Assembly (NCBI GenBank): GCA_024220525.1
Contig: JAMYWO010000179.1
Coordinates: 24,803 to 82,096 of the forward strand
Origin: Cochliopodium minus
Taxonomy: Eukaryota > Discosea > Himatismenida > Cochliopodiidae
DNA: 57,294 nucleotides
Reading direction: 5' to 3'
Part shown: in pieces, positions 32,129-43,597 of the stretch
How the letters are laid out: every line of letters starts with the position of its first letter
Numbering within the stretch: position 1 is the stretch's first letter
Notes under the pieces: generated by a model
What the model was told of the DNA's origin: nothing
Seen by the model: the letters and a program-made list of their open reading frames with translations, nothing else
The model's database searches: none
Position numbers and translations under genes: made by a program

Positions 32129-33975
32129 TTAATTCTTTGTTTGTTTTTCCCATTTAACATCCTTTTCAAACTCCAAACAAGCTTTTTGAAAATTATTGTC
32201 AAACATTTCAAGGTAGAACTTGGCAGATTCTTGATTAGATTTGTATTTTTTGATAAAACTTTGAATGTTATTTTGGAATTTACTCTTTTCGATATCTAAT
32301 TTTGTTTCTTCTGAAATTTTTTTTGGATTCTTCCTGGTTGTTTGAATTTTTAATGTTGGATATACAGTTAATCTGTGTTCAAATGACTGTGGAATATTGT
32401 TTAATCTTTTAATTTTTTCGATAGATGTTTTGTAGTAAAGAGAAAGAGATTCTAGAGTATCATCTTAAAAAAAAAAAAAATTAAATTTTAATTTGAAAAT
32501 TTTTTGTTTACTTTTGGAGCAATGATGAATAATGATTTCTTCTTTACTGGAGTATTCTTCAATTTCTTTTTCAACTTTTTGATTCTTCTTCAAAAACTCT
32601 AGAAATTTTTCTTTAATTTTTTGATCATGACAAACATCAACAGGAGTTTTCCCTTCTTTGTTTTGAATGTAAAGATTGGCCCCTTTCTCATTTACAAAAA
32701 AAAAAAATTATTAAATTTAAAAAATATTATAAATCAAACCATTTTCGACCAATATTTTGAGAGAGGAAATATATCCTAAAATTAAAATTAATTAAAAAAA
32801 AAATATGTAAAAAGATTTCATTTTACCATCTCTTTTGACCATTAATTGCAAGTAATTAGTTTCTAATTATTTATTTTTATTTAGAACTTAAAAAAGAAAG
32901 ATTTTAATAAAAAGGATTACGAGAAACACAAAGATGGAGAGGTGTATTTCCTTCATTATTTTGACAATTTATATCCGCACCTTGTTCCAAAAGATACTTT
33001 ACCTAAAAAATAAAAAAAATGAAATAATAAAATGAAAAAAAAATGATGTAAAATTAAAAACAAAAAAAATAAAAAATAAAAAAGAAATAAAAAAAAATGT
33101 TAAAAATAAAATAAAAAAATAAAAAAATTAAAAATTAAAAAAGAAATAAAAAAAAATGTTAAAAATAAAAAATAAAAAATAAAAAATAAAAATAAAAATA
33201 AAAATAAAATAAAATAAAAAATAAAAATATGAAATAAAAATATGAAATTCTAATTAAAAAAAATTTTACAAAAGAAGGGAGAGCACAGGCGACTGAGACA
33301 TTGAGAGCAGTGTCACCATTTTTGTTTTTGCACTCCAAAATATACAAAGCCTCTTTTTCTTTCCCCTTTTCTTCTTTGAGAAAATCAATAGGTGGAGGTG
33401 GGATTGCTTCTTCATCTATCCACTTGTTTTCTTCCTAATAAAGTCAAAATTGTTGAAATAATAACAAAATTTTTTAAAATTAAAATTAAAAATAAAAAAT
33501 AAAAAAATAAAAATAAAAAAAATAAAAAAATAAAAATAAAAAATAAAAAAATAAAAATAAAAATAAAAAAATAAAAAAATAAAAATAAAAAATAAAAATA
33601 AAAATAAAAAATAAAAAAATAAAATAAAAATAATAAAATAATAAAATAATAAAATAATAAAATAAAAATAAGAATAAAGTAAAACAAAAAAACAAAAAAA
33701 TTTATTAAATACCAAAATGAGGGTAGAAGGGGAGTTGATAGAGGAATCAACATTATTGAAATCAACGTTTTTAAGAAGAGGAGATACTGTGCTTTTCATG
33801 GATGAGTTTGTAGTTTTTGTTGCTGTTCTAAAAGAGAATGTCGAATACACTAGAAAAATTAAAATAAATTAAAAATTAAAATAAAAAATAAAAATAAAAA
33901 TAAAAATAAAAAAATAAAAAATAAAAATAAAAAAATAAAAATAAAAATAAAAATAAAAATAAAAATATAAAATAA

Positions 33976-34006
<31 letters not shown>

Positions 34007-34151
34007 TAAAAATAAAAATAAAAATAAAAATAAAATAAAATAAAAAATTAAAATAAATTTAAAAATAAAAATAAAAATAAAATAAAAATAAAAATAAAAA
34101 TAAAATAAAAAAATATAAAATAAAAATAAAAATAAAAATAAAAATAATAAA

Positions 34152-34182
<31 letters not shown>

Positions 34183-35059
34183 TAAAAATAAATAATAAAA
34201 ATAAAAAAAAAAAATTGTAGTTTAAAAGATACTAGTCGAAAACCCTCGTTGAAAAACAACTATTGTCTTTGTTGCAGATTACGTAATATTGTGTCGTTGT
34301 TGTTATTTGTGAGGTGTGTTAAAAGTAAAAATTAAAAATAAAAATAAAAATAAAAATAAAAATAAAAATAAAAATAAAAATAAAATAAAAATAAAAATAA
34401 AATAAAAATANTTATTTTTATTTTTATTTTTATTTTTATTTTTATTTTTATTTTTATTTTTATTTTTATTTTTATTTTTATTTATTTTCAAAAAAATATT
34501 TTACTGCCAAAGTTTGAGACAGAGATGATTCCATAGGAGAACGATCGTTGTATGATATTACGGTCAAAAAAGCTTCTTTGAATTGGTGAAAATAAATCTT
34601 CTTGTTGGGTCCGAACAACTCCTCTATTATTGTCATTGGCAAATCTACCTAATAAACCAAAAAACAAAAAATAAGATTTGATTTTTTGGGTGTTTAAAGT
34701 TTATTTAAATTTAAATTAAAAATTAAATTATTATGAAAATTAAAATAGTTATGCCAGTTTAAATTGAAAGAAATATAAATTATTCATATCCCCTTAAATA
34801 TTCCCAATTTTTGATATAATTCTCAATTTTGAATCAATACTCTATTTTTTTTTACCTTTTTGTAATTTTTATAGATTGTGGCAGAGATCTGGTAGATTTT
34901 AAATAATTCTTGGATGAATGACATCGCCACTGGTTTGGATATGCTCCTCTTTATATCGTTCTTGGGTGCATATTTTTTGTATATTTCTTTTAATTCTTCC
35001 GTATTTATCTGTTTCCCCTCTAATTGTGAATTGAGATCCACATCAAGTTTATTTCCCAT
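32129..35059 (-). CDS. Ankyrin-repeat and LysM-domain protein, spans a doubtful join
   Basis: The 3' part (below 34410) is solid. It contains DGDTAL-like CKNKNGDTALNVSVACALP, YLLEQGADINCQNNEGNTPL (ankyrin), ANLYIQNKEGKTPVDVCHD, then a LysM-like module DDTLESLSLYYKTSIEKIKR with LTVYPTLKI, and ends DVKWEKQTKN. The 5' part (35059-34501) starts MGNKLDVDLNSQLEGKQI and includes IYKKYAPKN and MTIIEELFGPNKKIYFHQFK, an EF-hand-like helical pair without a clear Ca2+ loop. The two parts lie on either side of the single n at 34411, so they may be two genes. Introns of the 3' part are AAAAAT-rich on plus. Intracellular LysM domains with ankyrin repeats suggest a scaffold; the ligand is unknown. Confidence 0.6.
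33860..34490 (-). repeat. Intronic (ATTTTT)n microsatellites with an inverted join at n 34411
   Basis: From 33860 to 34410 the plus strand is mostly AAAAAT units, apart from a short unique stretch at about 34210-34330. Right of the single n (34412-34488) it turns into TATTTT units. The orientation flip within one supposed intron is unlike every other intron of a minus-strand gene here. Confidence 0.8.
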
Positions 35060-35575
35060 CAAATCAAATATCAATAGTCAAATGATTGATAAATATTGGA
35101 AGGTGAAAGGATTCTTTATTTTTTTTTTTAAATATAATTTTATTCAGTTAACAAAATTTAACAGTCAATTCTCAGTTCACTCAATCTGCATTTTATAAGA
35201 ATTATCTTTATTTTTTGAATATACAACTTTTTTGTGCTGATATATCATTTTATTTTATTCCTCGTTGAAAATTTATAATTTGATTCGATGGTTTCCACAT
35301 GTTTGTATGAAAGAAAAATTAAGTTGATTATCAATCTCAATTCATCAAATAAATTAATTTTCTCACCTTTCATAAATATATAAAACAAATAAAGATAATC
35401 ATTTTCCATGAATAACATATTATTCGGCTGGTTTCGATTAATCATCACCCAATTCTTTGTGAATGATCAACTTTGATTTTTTTAAAAAAAAAGGAATATT
35501 CAAAAGAAAATTAAAAAAATTGAGAGTGTTGTGAACTTAGAGGATATCATAGAATATCCCAAATCAAACTAGATA
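35060..35575. other. Intergenic region between divergent genes
   Basis: AT-rich region between the start of the ankyrin/EF-hand-like gene and the 7TM kinase. The only sizeable open frame is 35445-35245 on minus (66 codons, MINRNQPNNMLFMENDYLYL...). It has plausible amino-acid composition but no homologue I recognise and no supporting signal. Otherwise nothing is seen. Confidence 0.4.
35245..35445 (-). CDS. Possible small protein of 66 residues
   Basis: Open frame from ATG 35445: MINRNQPNNMLFMENDYLYL, then GEKINLFDELRLIINLIF. The composition is less biased than in the chance frames of this AT-rich DNA and it sits alone between divergent genes. No motif and no splice context confirm it. It could equally be a chance frame. 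Confidence 0.25.
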   Translation of the reverse strand: MINRNQPNNMLFMENDYLYLFYIFMKGEKINLFDELRLIINLIFLSYKHVETIESNYKFSTRNKIK

Positions 35576-38385
35576 ATGTCATATTTCAATTGTACATCAT
35601 TATGCTGCAAACTAGAGTAAACAAAAATAAATTTTATAATCAAATTTTATAAAAATAAAAAAAGCTATTATTCCTTCACAATAACAGGATCATGGGATAT
35701 GCAAATAAGCAGCTTTATAATCTCGATAATAATGTTTATAGGGATCATCTTCCTTTTATTCTCCTTCAGATCTGAAGAAAGCAAACAATTCTTCTCGATA
35801 TATACAACTGTGATGATATTGGTGGTGATCACCTTCTTTGTCCGAGTAATAAAAAAAAAAAATTTCAAAAGAAATTTTAAATTGAAAAATTCAATAAACT
35901 AAAATCAAAAGATGATACTGTTGATATTGCCAGCTTCAATGTAAAAACAGAATTATTTTTATAAAATTTTCTAAAATTTTATCTTTCAAAAAGAAAATAT
36001 TCAACAAATTCGGGAACTTCATTCTACATTGCAAACTTTGTAAACCAAAAAAAACTTTTTTAAAAATTTTTTCATTTTTAAAATTTCAAAAAGGTACATA
36101 CATTGGTTGAAGCTTCCACTTGGTTCATTGAACTTTCCATTATATTCTACATGTTCCACAAAGATGTGATAAACAGTAATGCCAAAAATGTAATAAAAAT
36201 AAAAAAAATTTTAAAGAAAAAATTAGTATATTTCTTTTTTGCAAAAAAGGCATATATAATTTCTTTGTCTATAGTACTTCCTTTGACAGTAATGTAAAAC
36301 TCTATTTTTTAAAAAAAGCCAATTTTGAAATTTTTGATTTTTAAAAGATATTTTTTACCAATCATTTTATGGAAACAATGTCGTTTATGTGGTATCAAAA
36401 AAAAAAAAAAAAAAAATTAAAACATTTATTTTTTCGATTAATTTTAAATTTTGAAAGGATGCATATTTGCTGATGGATCTCTCATGATTTTTTTCTTTCT
36501 GATAACTCTCTTCAGATGTGGAAAGAAAACAAGTATCTTTAATACCTTGAGAAAAAAGTAACAAAAAAATTTTTCAAAAACTTTTTTTAAAACTTTTTTA
36601 AAAAAAAAAAATATAAAGACAACCAAGACCTGCAGGTTACTTTAAAAAATTTAAATCATAAAATCTAATTTTGAATTTATATTTTAAAAAAAATTCTTTT
36701 TTTTTTGATTTTCAGCAACTGGATGGAGTATTTATATTTGCATAGCTCACTTTCTTTTGTTTTTATGGTTGTTGTTTAGACAAATGAACATGAGCACTCC
36801 AACCGCCTGTTTTGACTTGTAAATTTTTTAAAAATTGATTTGAAAGTCTTTTAATATTTACTTCTTACATTTATATTAAGGATTTACTCTGCATTTAACA
36901 AAGTATTTTTTGCTCCTATTTTTTATTACACTTTGAAAAAAGATGCAATGTATTGGAGGGTAAATTTTAAAAAACTAATGTTTCCAAAAAATGATTGTTT
37001 GAAAATAGAAAAAAGGAGCTTTGTTGAGACAAATAGACCTTTTAAATACAGGAATTCAAAATTCTGATGAAAATGCTGTTTCGATAGATTCTTACAAAAT
37101 AATAAAACTCAAAGATTTGTATCAAATAATTTTTCAATTTTATTTTTAATTTTTTAAACAAAAATTCTTTAATAGAATATTTGAAGAAAAAATTGGTACT
37201 GGAGCTACCTCAGATGTAATCAGAGGAACATGGTAAATTAAAAATTATCAATATTTTTTTGATTTTTCTTTTAAAATTTGTAAATAGGAAACATTCGGAA
37301 GTAGCTTTGAAAAAGATGAAATTGGAGAATGATTTTTCTATTGAGGATTTGTTGCAAGAAAGCAATTTTCTATCAAAACTACAACATAAAAACATACTTA
37401 AATTAATTGGATTAAGCATTGATGTAAAAAAAAAAAAGAATTTTTATACAAAAAAAAAATTTAAAAAATTTTTTTAATAGACCAATGATATTGTGATGGT
37501 TTTGGAATACATGCCTTTGGGTTCATTATTTGATATTTTACACTCGAAAAAAAGCACAACTAGATTAGATGCTTTTGACAAATATTTTGTGATGAGAGAT
37601 ATTGCTGAAGGAATGAATTTTTGCCACAATCACATTCCCATTCTAATTCATAGAGATTTAAAAAGCCACAATATTCTTCTTGATTATAGTGAAAAAAGTG
37701 AATTCGGTACAGATCCTAAAAGGAAATACAGAGTAACCTTCTATTCCTTTTTTTTAAATATTTAAATTTACGTTGAAAGGCCGTTATAAGTGATTTTGGG
37801 ACTGCAAGATTCAAAACACATACACAAGTCATGGTAATTATTAAATAATTTAATTCTTTTGTTTTTATTATTGAAAAAAAAAAAAGACTGTATTAGGTAA
37901 ATCAACCATCTTGTTTCTCAGAAATTAAATAACTTTCTTATTAACTTCAAAAAGGAACCGTAAGAAAAACAACAAAATCTTTTGATTCTAAATCTAAAAA
38001 CTTTTTTGAAAAAAAGGCTCAATGGATGTCTCCTGAAGTATTGAAAAGCGAACAATACAGTGAAAAAGCTGATATTTGGAGCTATGGAGTTGTTCTTTGG
38101 GAATTAGTTACTGGCATAGTCCCATTCCACAAAATTAATCAAATAAGAGTATCTCATCTAGTTGCATATAAAAATGCAAGAGTTCCTTTCGAAGAAAAAT
38201 TATTTTATGATACAATACCTCAAAACCTTTTCAATCTAATCTCCTCTTGCCTAGAATTTGATCCAAAAGAAAGAAAATCCTTTGAAGAAATTTGTATTAT
38301 TATAAAGAATCTCCATACAAACTCTTTTGTAAATATAAAAGTGGACATAACAGAAATATTGAACATTTTTGAAAATTTTAATTAA
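35576..38385 (+). CDS. Seven-transmembrane TKL protein kinase
   Basis: At least 14 short exons, joined in phase from ATG 35576 (MSYFNCTSLCCKL). Hydrophobic segments: SSFIISIIMFIGIIFLLFSF, IYTTVMILVVITFFV, STWFIELSIIFYMF, AYIISLSIVLPLTV with YFLPIILW, SLMIFFFLITLF, SIYICIAHFLLFLWLLF, FNKVFFAPIFYYTL: about seven. A short linker then leads to a kinase domain: IGTGATSDVIRG (glycine loop), VALKKM (Lys), LIHRDLKSHNILL, VISDFGTARF, AQWMSPEVL, YSEKADIWSYGVVLWELVTG. All catalytic residues are present; the sequence is tyrosine-kinase-like (TKL). The layout resembles the Dictyostelium 7TMK kinases. It probably links a ligand-binding 7TM sensor directly to phosphorylation; the ligand is unknown. Confidence 0.82.
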
Positions 38386-38418
38386 AAAAAAAAGTTTTTT
38401 TGTTATTTGAAAAATAAG

Positions 38419-41400
38419 TTAAATTTTGTTGGAATAGTCCAATAAACGATCAGAGGTTTGTTTGAGATTGACAACATCAGAGAGACAAGCAAGAAAGTTG
38501 AAAACTACCAATTTCTTGTCACAGTTAACGAGAATATTCAAAATTAAGTTTTTGTGATTATCATTTATGGTATTTCCAAGATTATTAATGAGTGGAATGA
38601 ATATGCTTTGAAATGTATTTTTTGGGATAGTACTAACTTTTAAAAAAGAAATGAAGATAATAAAAAAATAAATTTAAAAATAAATTAAAATTATTTTTTA
38701 CTTCTAGTGATTGAGTAAATCAATTCAGAATAATGATTTATAATTTGTCTGTTGCTAGTTCCAACAATTGCTTTGAAGAGAGCAGTCATCAACTTCTCGC
38801 CAAACTCCATGAATACCTTTTCTCTGACACCTTGCCAAATGTTCTCCTTTCTCTCGCACCAAAACTGGACGGAATAATGATAAAGAGAAGAAACACAATC
38901 AATGTCCTGAGAAGGAATGGAAGGGATCAAAACCATAAATGTGTTATTAAGCAATTCGCTGTTTAAAAACTGTTCAGGATAATAATAGAGGGGTTGTATC
39001 ATTGTATCAAAGAAAGCTTTGGCGACGTCGTGGTTGGATTCTAGATCGGTTTGTATGATTTGGAAAGTTTGTTGGATGAAAAGTTTGAGGAGATTGAAGA
39101 GTTCAGGAATTTGTTCGTGATACAAACTCAACAATTCTGCATTGGTGAAAAGAGAGTTGGGGATCTTGGTTTCTTTGAAGATCATGTACAAAATCTGTGA
39201 GATGGTCAATAAAAAGGAAGAAAATAAATCTCCTCCAGATTGAGCAGAGTGGGAAATGAATGTACAAAAATTTTCGGAGACCATCTTTTCATACTTTAAG
39301 TTCTCCAAAAGAGTTTTGTATTTTGGAAAGACGTAGTTGAAGGCAAGGAAGAAGGGATTCTCTCTTTCTTTGAGATACTCTAAATTGTACTTGTTGGAAA
39401 AGTTGAAAGTGATAGAAATTAATTCGAGGTAACCCTTTGTCTTTCTCTCACAGTTGTAAAAGTTGGAAGGACCAACGTTGTCAAGAAAAGAAAACAAAGT
39501 TCCGACGATGAATTGAAGGGTTTCCTTTGTGAGATTCACATCAAGAAATGGAAGACAATAAACCAAACTTTCCAACACCAAACCTGCAGATTCATTCAAG
39601 TCCTTGTCATCTCCAACAAGGTTAAGATAATTTTTGAATGTAGAGAAAATTCCAGGGAAAGAAGTAGACAAATGTTCACGTGCATGATATGCTAGTTTTT
39701 GCAAAGCCTCTGCAACGTACACTCTAGGTATGCTTTTGTGATTCGACTCCAACACTTTGATGATATAGTTGACTGCCAACGGAACCATCTCCGAATGATT
39801 ACGGAACCATCTTCCAAAGTTTGAGAAGCAAATGGCAACAGAAGAAGACAAAATAGGATGAAAAGGAAATTTCAAGATGATCGAGAAAATGTTTGGCAAA
39901 ATTTGGTTGTCCAACTTGCTTACTTCGTTGTTCCCCGCACTGATAGCATTCACAATCCCCTCGTAAGTGTTCCATTCATGTTGTTCACTCAAAAGCTTTG
40001 CAAAAAACAAGAAAAACTTTTCTTTGAGCAAAGAAGAAAGTCTTGTCATCACCATTTTGAGTTTCTCTCTAAACTCTTCAAAGTTTTCATTATCTAAATC
40101 ACTTTCGTCCCACCCAGAAAAGTCCTTTGGATAACATCCCATTTTTATCAACACGTTCAATAATTGAGATATAAAGTTTTCATAATTTCCCATTTGGTTT
40201 CTATATTGATGTAACAAACTTACAAAATTTGTCCACATCGATAATGTTCTGTAGGATATCTTTTTTTTTGATTTTCAAGTAGAATGTAAAAATAACCCCT
40301 TGAAATAATTTACATTATAAAATTAAAAAATTTTTTACGTTGTGATTTGGGTTTGTTGTACATTTAAGCAAAAACTTTAAAAGGCCATAAATATGTTCAC
40401 TTTGAATATTGACCAACATATGTGGGTTAAACTCTTTGAAATAAAAAAATTAAAACAAAAAAAAAATAATTTTTTGTTTACCAACAATACCAACAACAAG
40501 TTTGGCGATGGATTCAACTATTTTCTCATTTTCATTACTTTCTTCAGAAGAAAGTTTATCATAAAGTGTTTCCAATTGCAATGTAGCGTACAAAATAGAA
40601 TGGATAGACTTTTGATGGTTCTCCCTTTCGAACAAAAGTCTCCCCTGAAGAGGAAAATCAATAGAGTTGAAAGTATGAGGCCCAGAAAACAAAAAATTGA
40701 TGGAATCAACAGTCTCTGAAAAGAGATAAGGGATCTTGAGAAGCAAAAGCAAGAAATCGATGTATTCCATTGACAAAAGGATGTCGATATCAATCCCAAG
40801 ACTGATCCACTGTGACAAACACTCGACAGACTTTTTCTTTATCAAAACCTCCATTTGTTCGTTTCCCTCATTTTGTTTGGTGATTACCATCTTCAAAAGA
40901 TGGAGGACCATTTGGCTTGACTCTAACAAGGAAGCTGCTGCTTTTCTTCCCCTGTCTACTCCGAAAGGCTCCAACTCTTCGACTGAGGAGCATAGAATGT
41001 GTACAAGACAGTATCTCGTCTTTTGATGTGTCACGGGGATAGATTCTATCAATTCTTTTATTATCTCCGTTGATCCTTCTGTGATCAATCTCACTGTCAA
41101 GGCTCCTATCGTCATGCATATCCTTTGGATTACATGTATGCTTGTATTCTCATCTTCCGTGAGATATTTCAACAGATTCAACATCATCTTCTTCACCAAC
41201 AATTTCTTCTCATTATCCAACGTATCCCAATCTATTCTCAATTTTTTATACAACATATTTGATGAGAAGAATTGGACCTGATTATTCTTTCCAAGATTAA
41301 TGATAATATTTTAGTAATTCCATTTTTGAATAAATGCTTATAATCCAAAAAAATTTTACTTTTGATACAACCAATTTTGGTAATATTTCCCATGCCATCA

Positions 41401-41576
41401 AATGGGATTGAAGATTAACGAGATATTGATTCGCTTTATCTCTCGTTTGAGTATTTGTTGTGCTATTAGTTATTATAATAGCCTAATTAACAAATTTAAC
41501 GGTCAAAATATTTGGGGAAATAATAAAGAAAATAAATAACCTGTTCTGCATTTGAAATCTCCTCTTGTATATTCAT
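38419..41576 (-). CDS. Importin-13/transportin-3-like nuclear transport receptor
   Basis: About six exons from ATG 41576 (MNIQEEISNAEQ) to TAA 38419-38421. The protein is about 900 residues of paired helices. An N-terminal importin-beta-like segment (ANQYLVNLQSHLMAWEIL) matches the A-x-x-x-L-x-x-x-x-x-x-x-W-x-x pattern of the importin-13 family. CMTIGALTVRLI, CLVHILCSSVEEL, FREKLKMVMTRLSSLLK, ISAGNNEVSKLDNQILPNIF and RVYVAEALQKLAYHAREHL are further family-like helices. Such receptors carry SR proteins or Mago-Y14 through nuclear pores under Ran control. The choice between importin-13 and transportin-3 cannot be made from motifs alone. A gap between 40238 and 40450 is spliced out. Confidence 0.82.
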
Positions 41577-41698
41577 TTAATATTGAAAAACGATTTTATT
41601 TTATTTTTTTGATGATAAATTTAATTTATCAATTTTCTTTTTTCAAAATTCAGTGAAGGATGTATGAAGAAGAATAAAAATTAATTCAAATAGATGTT

Positions 41699-43249
41699 TT
41701 AATAATCATCTATTTTGATGTTATTCAAGCCTAGAATCTCATTTTGATCAAAAGTTCTTTCATAATCATTCACCAGCAACTTTGGATCAACATTGGGAAA
41801 GTTAAGGTTTTGAATGAAACTGTTTCCAAGAGGATCATCAACAATAAGAGTGAAAGGGGTACGTACCTTTTTCAAATTGGACAATTTTTGTAGAAAAAAA
41901 GTGAAATCATCGTTTTCTTTGGAATCAACACTATCACCATGGATAAAAGGGTTGGATTTAAGTTGATCGTAAATGTCGGTTAATATCCCTTCTATGGTTG
42001 TAAACTTTCCTCCCAAAGTACCAGGGGTTAACTCCAATTCTATTTCTGGGATATTTAATGAGGAGGTTTCTGATTTCAAAAAATATCTAGACAAATCAGA
42101 TTGATCCTCTACTTTCAAAGTAATCTTTTTTCCTTTTTCGGGTATACCTCCCCCACACTTTACGTCATTACTATACATTTAAATTTTTTGTTTGTTATAT
42201 CTTATGACTACCTTTTAAGAATTTCAAATAAAAAAAAAAATTCTTTACCTTTTATAACCACAATCATCACAAGTGAAAGACATCAAAACTACTTCTCTAA
42301 AATGAGGAATTTCGACCAATTTCATCAACAATTTCCCCACTTTGTGACAAGAATTACAAGGAACTTCGAAAAAATTATCTTTGTATTTTTCTTTATTATT
42401 TTTGTTGGGATCATCCAACATCTTTCTTGCTCTTTTCTGGATGTGTTCCTCATTAGCTACTATCGCATTTTCTTCTTCTAACTGAAGTCCTAATTCTTCA
42501 TTTTGTTCGTCTGTTCTTTTAAATCTGTTGATCTTCATTTGGGGATCACTATTTGGATGGTGAGGGTTCTCAACGAATGAATTTCCAGAAGGATCATATA
42601 AATCAAAAATAAGAGGTAAACTCTTTCCTTCTGAAATATCTTTTAATTTCTAATATAAATAGTTGTTGATTAATGGATATTAGTTTAATATTATATGTAC
42701 CTTCAAGAATGAATCCAATTTTTGAGCGATTTCAGGTTGATGAATCCTCCTTTCTTCTTGATTGAATGATAATTCTTCTATAGCTTTCAATAAAAAGCCT
42801 TGAATTGTATTCAATGTTCCCTTTTGAGTTCCAGAAGGTATTTCAAAATCAATATTAGGGAATTTGATGACAGCATATTCTGATTTCACAACTTTTCTAT
42901 TCATATCCTAAAATATTGAATGGATTGCCTTTAATAAAATAAATATTTATTACCTCTTTTGTTCTAATATCAAATTCTATATGTATACCTTTTGGTTCTA
43001 TTGATAAATTTGTCTTTATTTCATTATTTCTATTGAAAATGAGAATTTCAATCCAATAATTTACTTTAATCATATTTACTTGTAAAAACAATTGTTGCAT
43101 TCAAAAGACATCAATACTATATCTTGGAAAAATGGAATTTTGGTAAGAAGGATGGTTGTTATACCATTTCCATGACAATTCATGCATAAAGATTCTACTT
43201 TATCAATTGTTTCTTGTCTATAATGTTCATTATCGTATTCTCTTTTCAT
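41699..43249 (-). CDS. ZPR1: Zinc-finger protein ZPR1
   Basis: About six exons from ATG 43249 ([20 protein letters not shown]) to a TAA at 41699. Two C4 zinc fingers are complete: [10 protein letters not shown]...FECNNC and [10 protein letters not shown]...FTCDDCGYK. Each is followed by a ZPR1 A/B domain: [20 protein letters not shown] with [20 protein letters not shown], and [20 protein letters not shown] with [12 protein letters not shown]. This duplicated finger-domain layout is that of eukaryotic ZPR1, a chaperone for eEF1A folding that shuttles to the nucleus. It stands head-to-head with anoctamin, 348 bp apart. Confidence 0.95.
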
Positions 43250-43597
43250 TCCTTTGATATATTTTTTATTTTTTTTCAATTTTCTTTTTTTCTTTTTAAA
43301 GAAATAAATTTGAAATAACAGATGAATGAATGAATCGCCAATAATCTAATTTTAATGTTTTTGCATATTGTTATGTTCTTTTTTTTTTTTTTTTGACAAT
43401 GAACTTGAAATAATAAAATAAATAAAAATTTATTTGTTAAACGACCTCAAACAAAGTAAAGATCATAATCACTAATCATCCAAAATCAATTCTTTAATAC
43501 AGTACATTTAATTTTTAATTTGAGAATTTTAAAATTATATATAAAAAAAATTAAGAAATACCAAATAAACCTATCTCAAATAAAAGGATTTTCATAA

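Noticed and set aside
33412-34259. Minus-strand frames rich in F, Y, I and L within 33.2-34.3 kb
   Set aside because: Pure translation of (ATTTTT)n intron repeats; not proteins.
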